Assembly (NCBI GenBank): GCA_012510865.1
Contig: JAAZHF010000223.1
Coordinates: forward strand, 1-16,844
Length of the DNA stretch: 16,844 nt
Source of the DNA: Gammaproteobacteria bacterium
Lineage (GTDB): Bacteria; Pseudomonadota; Gammaproteobacteria; Xanthomonadales; Xanthomonadaceae
Reading direction: 5' to 3'
The position numbers and the translations under genes are program-made. The notes beneath the pieces are model-generated. The model did no database searches, had not been told where the DNA came from, and saw nothing but the letters and a program-made list of their open reading frames with translations. This document shows positions 15,472 to 16,844 of this stretch, one piece after another. Position 1 is the first letter of the stretch. Each line of letters begins with the position of its first letter.

Positions 15472-16155
15472 ATGACCGACGACCTCACCCCCCGACAGCG
15501 CGACGTGCTCGGCTTCATCCAGGCCCATGCCGGGGCCGAGGGGGCGCCGCCCACGCTGCAGCAGATCGCCGACGCCTTCGGCTTCCGCCAGGCCTGCGCG
15601 GCGCACAAGCACGTGCGCCGGCTGCAGCAGGCGGGCTACCTGGAGGTCCGGCCCAACGAGGCGCGCGGGATCCGGGTGGTCGCTGGAATGACCTCGGCGG
15701 ATGCCCGCGGGACGGCCCGGCGTGCGGGACGCACGCCGCACCTGCCCGGCACCCGGCTGAAGGTCCGCGACGACCGCCTGGAGCTGCCGGTGCTGGGCCG
15801 GGTGGCCGCGGGCTCGCCGATCGGCGCCGATGCCGGCATCGAGCGCCACGTTCTGCTCGACCGCGCGCTGTTTTCCAGCCGGCCCGACTACCTCCTGCGG
15901 GTCAGGGGCGACTCGATGCGCGACGACGGCATCTTCGACGGCGACCTGGTGGCGGTGCAGCGCGCCAGCGACGCGCGCAACGGCCAGGTGGTGGTGGCGC
16001 GCATCGACGGCGAGATCACCATCAAGCGCCTGGAGCGCACGCGCTCGCGGCTGTGGCTCCTTCCGCGCAACCCGGACTACGCGCCGATCGAGGTTCCGCC
16101 GGGCAGCGACTTCGCCATCGAGGGCATCTACTGCGGGCTGGTGCGCGCGGAATGA
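15472..16155 (+). CDS. lexA: LexA repressor (LexA2-type, of the imuA-imuB-dnaE2 cassette)
   Basis: The 227-residue protein starts at ATG 15472. An earlier ATG at 15436 would place the palindrome inside the gene and is rejected. The winged HTH covers residues 1-70 with TLQQIADAFGFRQACAAHKH near 28-47. The autocleavage site is Ala113-Gly114 in RVAAGSPI. The catalytic pair is Ser148 in RGDSM and Lys185 in ITIKRL. The linker between domains (about 70-103) is longer and more basic than in E. coli LexA. RecA-stimulated cleavage lifts repression after DNA damage. The stop overlaps the imuA start by 4 bp (ATGA), the hallmark of the lexA-imuA-imuB-dnaE2 cassette, so this LexA likely controls error-prone repair. 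Confidence 0.95.
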   Translation: MTDDLTPRQRDVLGFIQAHAGAEGAPPTLQQIADAFGFRQACAAHKHVRRLQQAGYLEVRPNEARGIRVVAGMTSADARGTARRAGRTPHLPGTRLKVRDDRLELPVLGRVAAGSPIGADAGIERHVLLDRALFSSRPDYLLRVRGDSMRDDGIFDGDLVAVQRASDARNGQVVVARIDGEITIKRLERTRSRLWLLPRNPDYAPIEVPPGSDFAIEGIYCGLVRAE

Positions 16156-16844
16156 GCGCGCTGCCGTCCATTGCGCCAGCAGGCGTCGCGTCGCCGACCG
16201 TGGGCACCTTGCCCGACCTCGACGCGATGCTGTCGGCGCGCACGGTGTGGCGTGCCGGGCGTGCGCCCGTGGTGGCGCTGGACGGTGAACCGACCGGCCA
16301 CGCCGCGCTCGACGCGCTGCTGCCCCAGGGCGGCTGGCCGCGCGCGGCGCTGACCGAGCTGCTGCTGCCCGCCGACGGCGTCGGCGAGCTGACGCTGGTG
16401 CTGCCCACGCTGGCGCGGCTGACCCGGGGCGGCGGCATCGTGGCGCTGGTGGCGCCGCCGTACCTGCCGTATGCGCCGGCGTGGCAGGCGGCGGGCGTGG
16501 ACCTGCGCCATCTCGAGATCATCGAGGCCGACGCGCGCGGGGCGCTGTGGGCCTTCGAACAGTGCCTGCGCAGCGCGGCCTGCGCGGCGGTGCTGGGCTG
16601 GCCGCTGCAGGCCGACGGGCCGGCGCTGCGCCGGCTGCAGGTGGCGGCCGACGGCGGCGACTGCCTGGGCTTCGCGTTCCGCGACGCGAAGCACGCGGCC
16701 AATCCCTCGCCGGCGGCGCTGCGGATGGAGTATTCGGCGGGCGAGGGCGGCTGGTACGTGCGCAAGTGCCGCGGCGCCAATCCCCCCTCGCGACCCTTCA
16801 CCCCCCGTCCCCCCGTAGGAGCGGCCACAGCCGCGATCCCACCC
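16152..16844 (+). CDS. imuA: ImuA, RecA/SulA-like mutagenesis protein (3' end beyond window)
   Basis: The frame opens at ATG 16152 and remains open for 231 codons to the window edge. The protein has a degraded RecA-like core: LDALLPQGGWPRAALTELLL near residues 53-72, GIVALVAPPYLPYAPAW near 95-111, LEIIEADARGALWAFEQCLRS near 121-141, and AVLGWPL near 146-152. The usual Walker A lysine is absent, as in other ImuA proteins. ImuA works with ImuB and the polymerase DnaE2 in damage-induced mutagenesis. The family core seems to end near WYVRKCRG (about 201-208). The last ~20 visible codons are proline-rich and run into a palindromic repeat, so the C-terminus is probably altered by that repeat. Confidence 0.88.
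   Translation, partial: MSALPSIAPAGVASPTVGTLPDLDAMLSARTVWRAGRAPVVALDGEPTGHAALDALLPQGGWPRAALTELLLPADGVGELTLVLPTLARLTRGGGIVALVAPPYLPYAPAWQAAGVDLRHLEIIEADARGALWAFEQCLRSAACAAVLGWPLQADGPALRRLQVAADGGDCLGFAFRDAKHAANPSPAALRMEYSAGEGGWYVRKCRGANPPSRPFTPRPPVGAATAAIPP
16815..16840. repeat. REP-like palindromic element at the 3' end of imuA
   Basis: GTAGGAGC at 16815-16822 leads into GCGGC and GCCGC arms around CACA, followed by GATCCCA. This head-plus-palindrome matches the dispersed GTAGGAGCGGC-type repeats common in Xanthomonadaceae and Pseudomonas intergenic DNA. It is truncated by the window edge. Here it lies inside the imuA reading frame. Confidence 0.6.

Overview
The window is high-GC proteobacterial DNA. 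Its codon use, the lexA-imuA start of a damage-inducible mutagenesis cassette, and short GTAGGAGC-type palindromes suggest a Xanthomonadaceae-like gammaproteobacterium of the Lysobacter, Luteimonas or Stenotrophomonas type. This placement is an inference from composition and gene content; no search was run.

Left part (1-5790, + strand) is accessory and patchy. It starts inside a broken adenine-specific DNA methyltransferase of the large MmeI/DISARM-like kind. Its visible frame has an amber stop just upstream and lacks the cofactor-binding half. Next come an AT-richer small lipoprotein with a stem-loop after it, about 340 bases with no convincing gene, and a decayed array of 21-bp tandem repeats that also reads as a proline-containing heptapeptide repeat. 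A DUF91/NucS-like nuclease with a C-terminal extension follows, then a small gene interrupted by an in-frame amber codon, then a 260-residue protein of uncertain (possibly TY-Chap2-like) family.

Middle part (5880-7775, + strand) is ordinary: a DUF1801 protein, a GNAT acetyltransferase, a CrcB fluoride channel and a YdeI/OmpD-associated family protein, tightly spaced.

Right part (7788-15259, - strand) is the main defence locus: a complete Wadjet operon, jetABCD, with 4-, 14- and 4-bp gene overlaps. Wadjet is an SMC/MukBEF-like complex with a Toprim nuclease subunit that recognises and cuts circular plasmid DNA. Directly upstream on the same strand is a HigB/RelE-type toxin with an XRE antitoxin, so the six genes form one co-directional block.

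The right end (15472-16844, + strand) is divergent from that block. A LexA repressor gene, with an 18-bp perfect-arm palindrome immediately before its start codon, overlaps imuA by 4 bp. imuA runs off the window and its visible end is built from a palindromic dispersed repeat. ImuB and DnaE2 would be expected beyond the edge.

The points most worth checking are the toxin-antitoxin/Wadjet linkage, the 21-bp repeat array, two amber codons that each sit where a tyrosine codon seems expected, and the lexA operator that implies a leaderless or nearly leaderless transcript.
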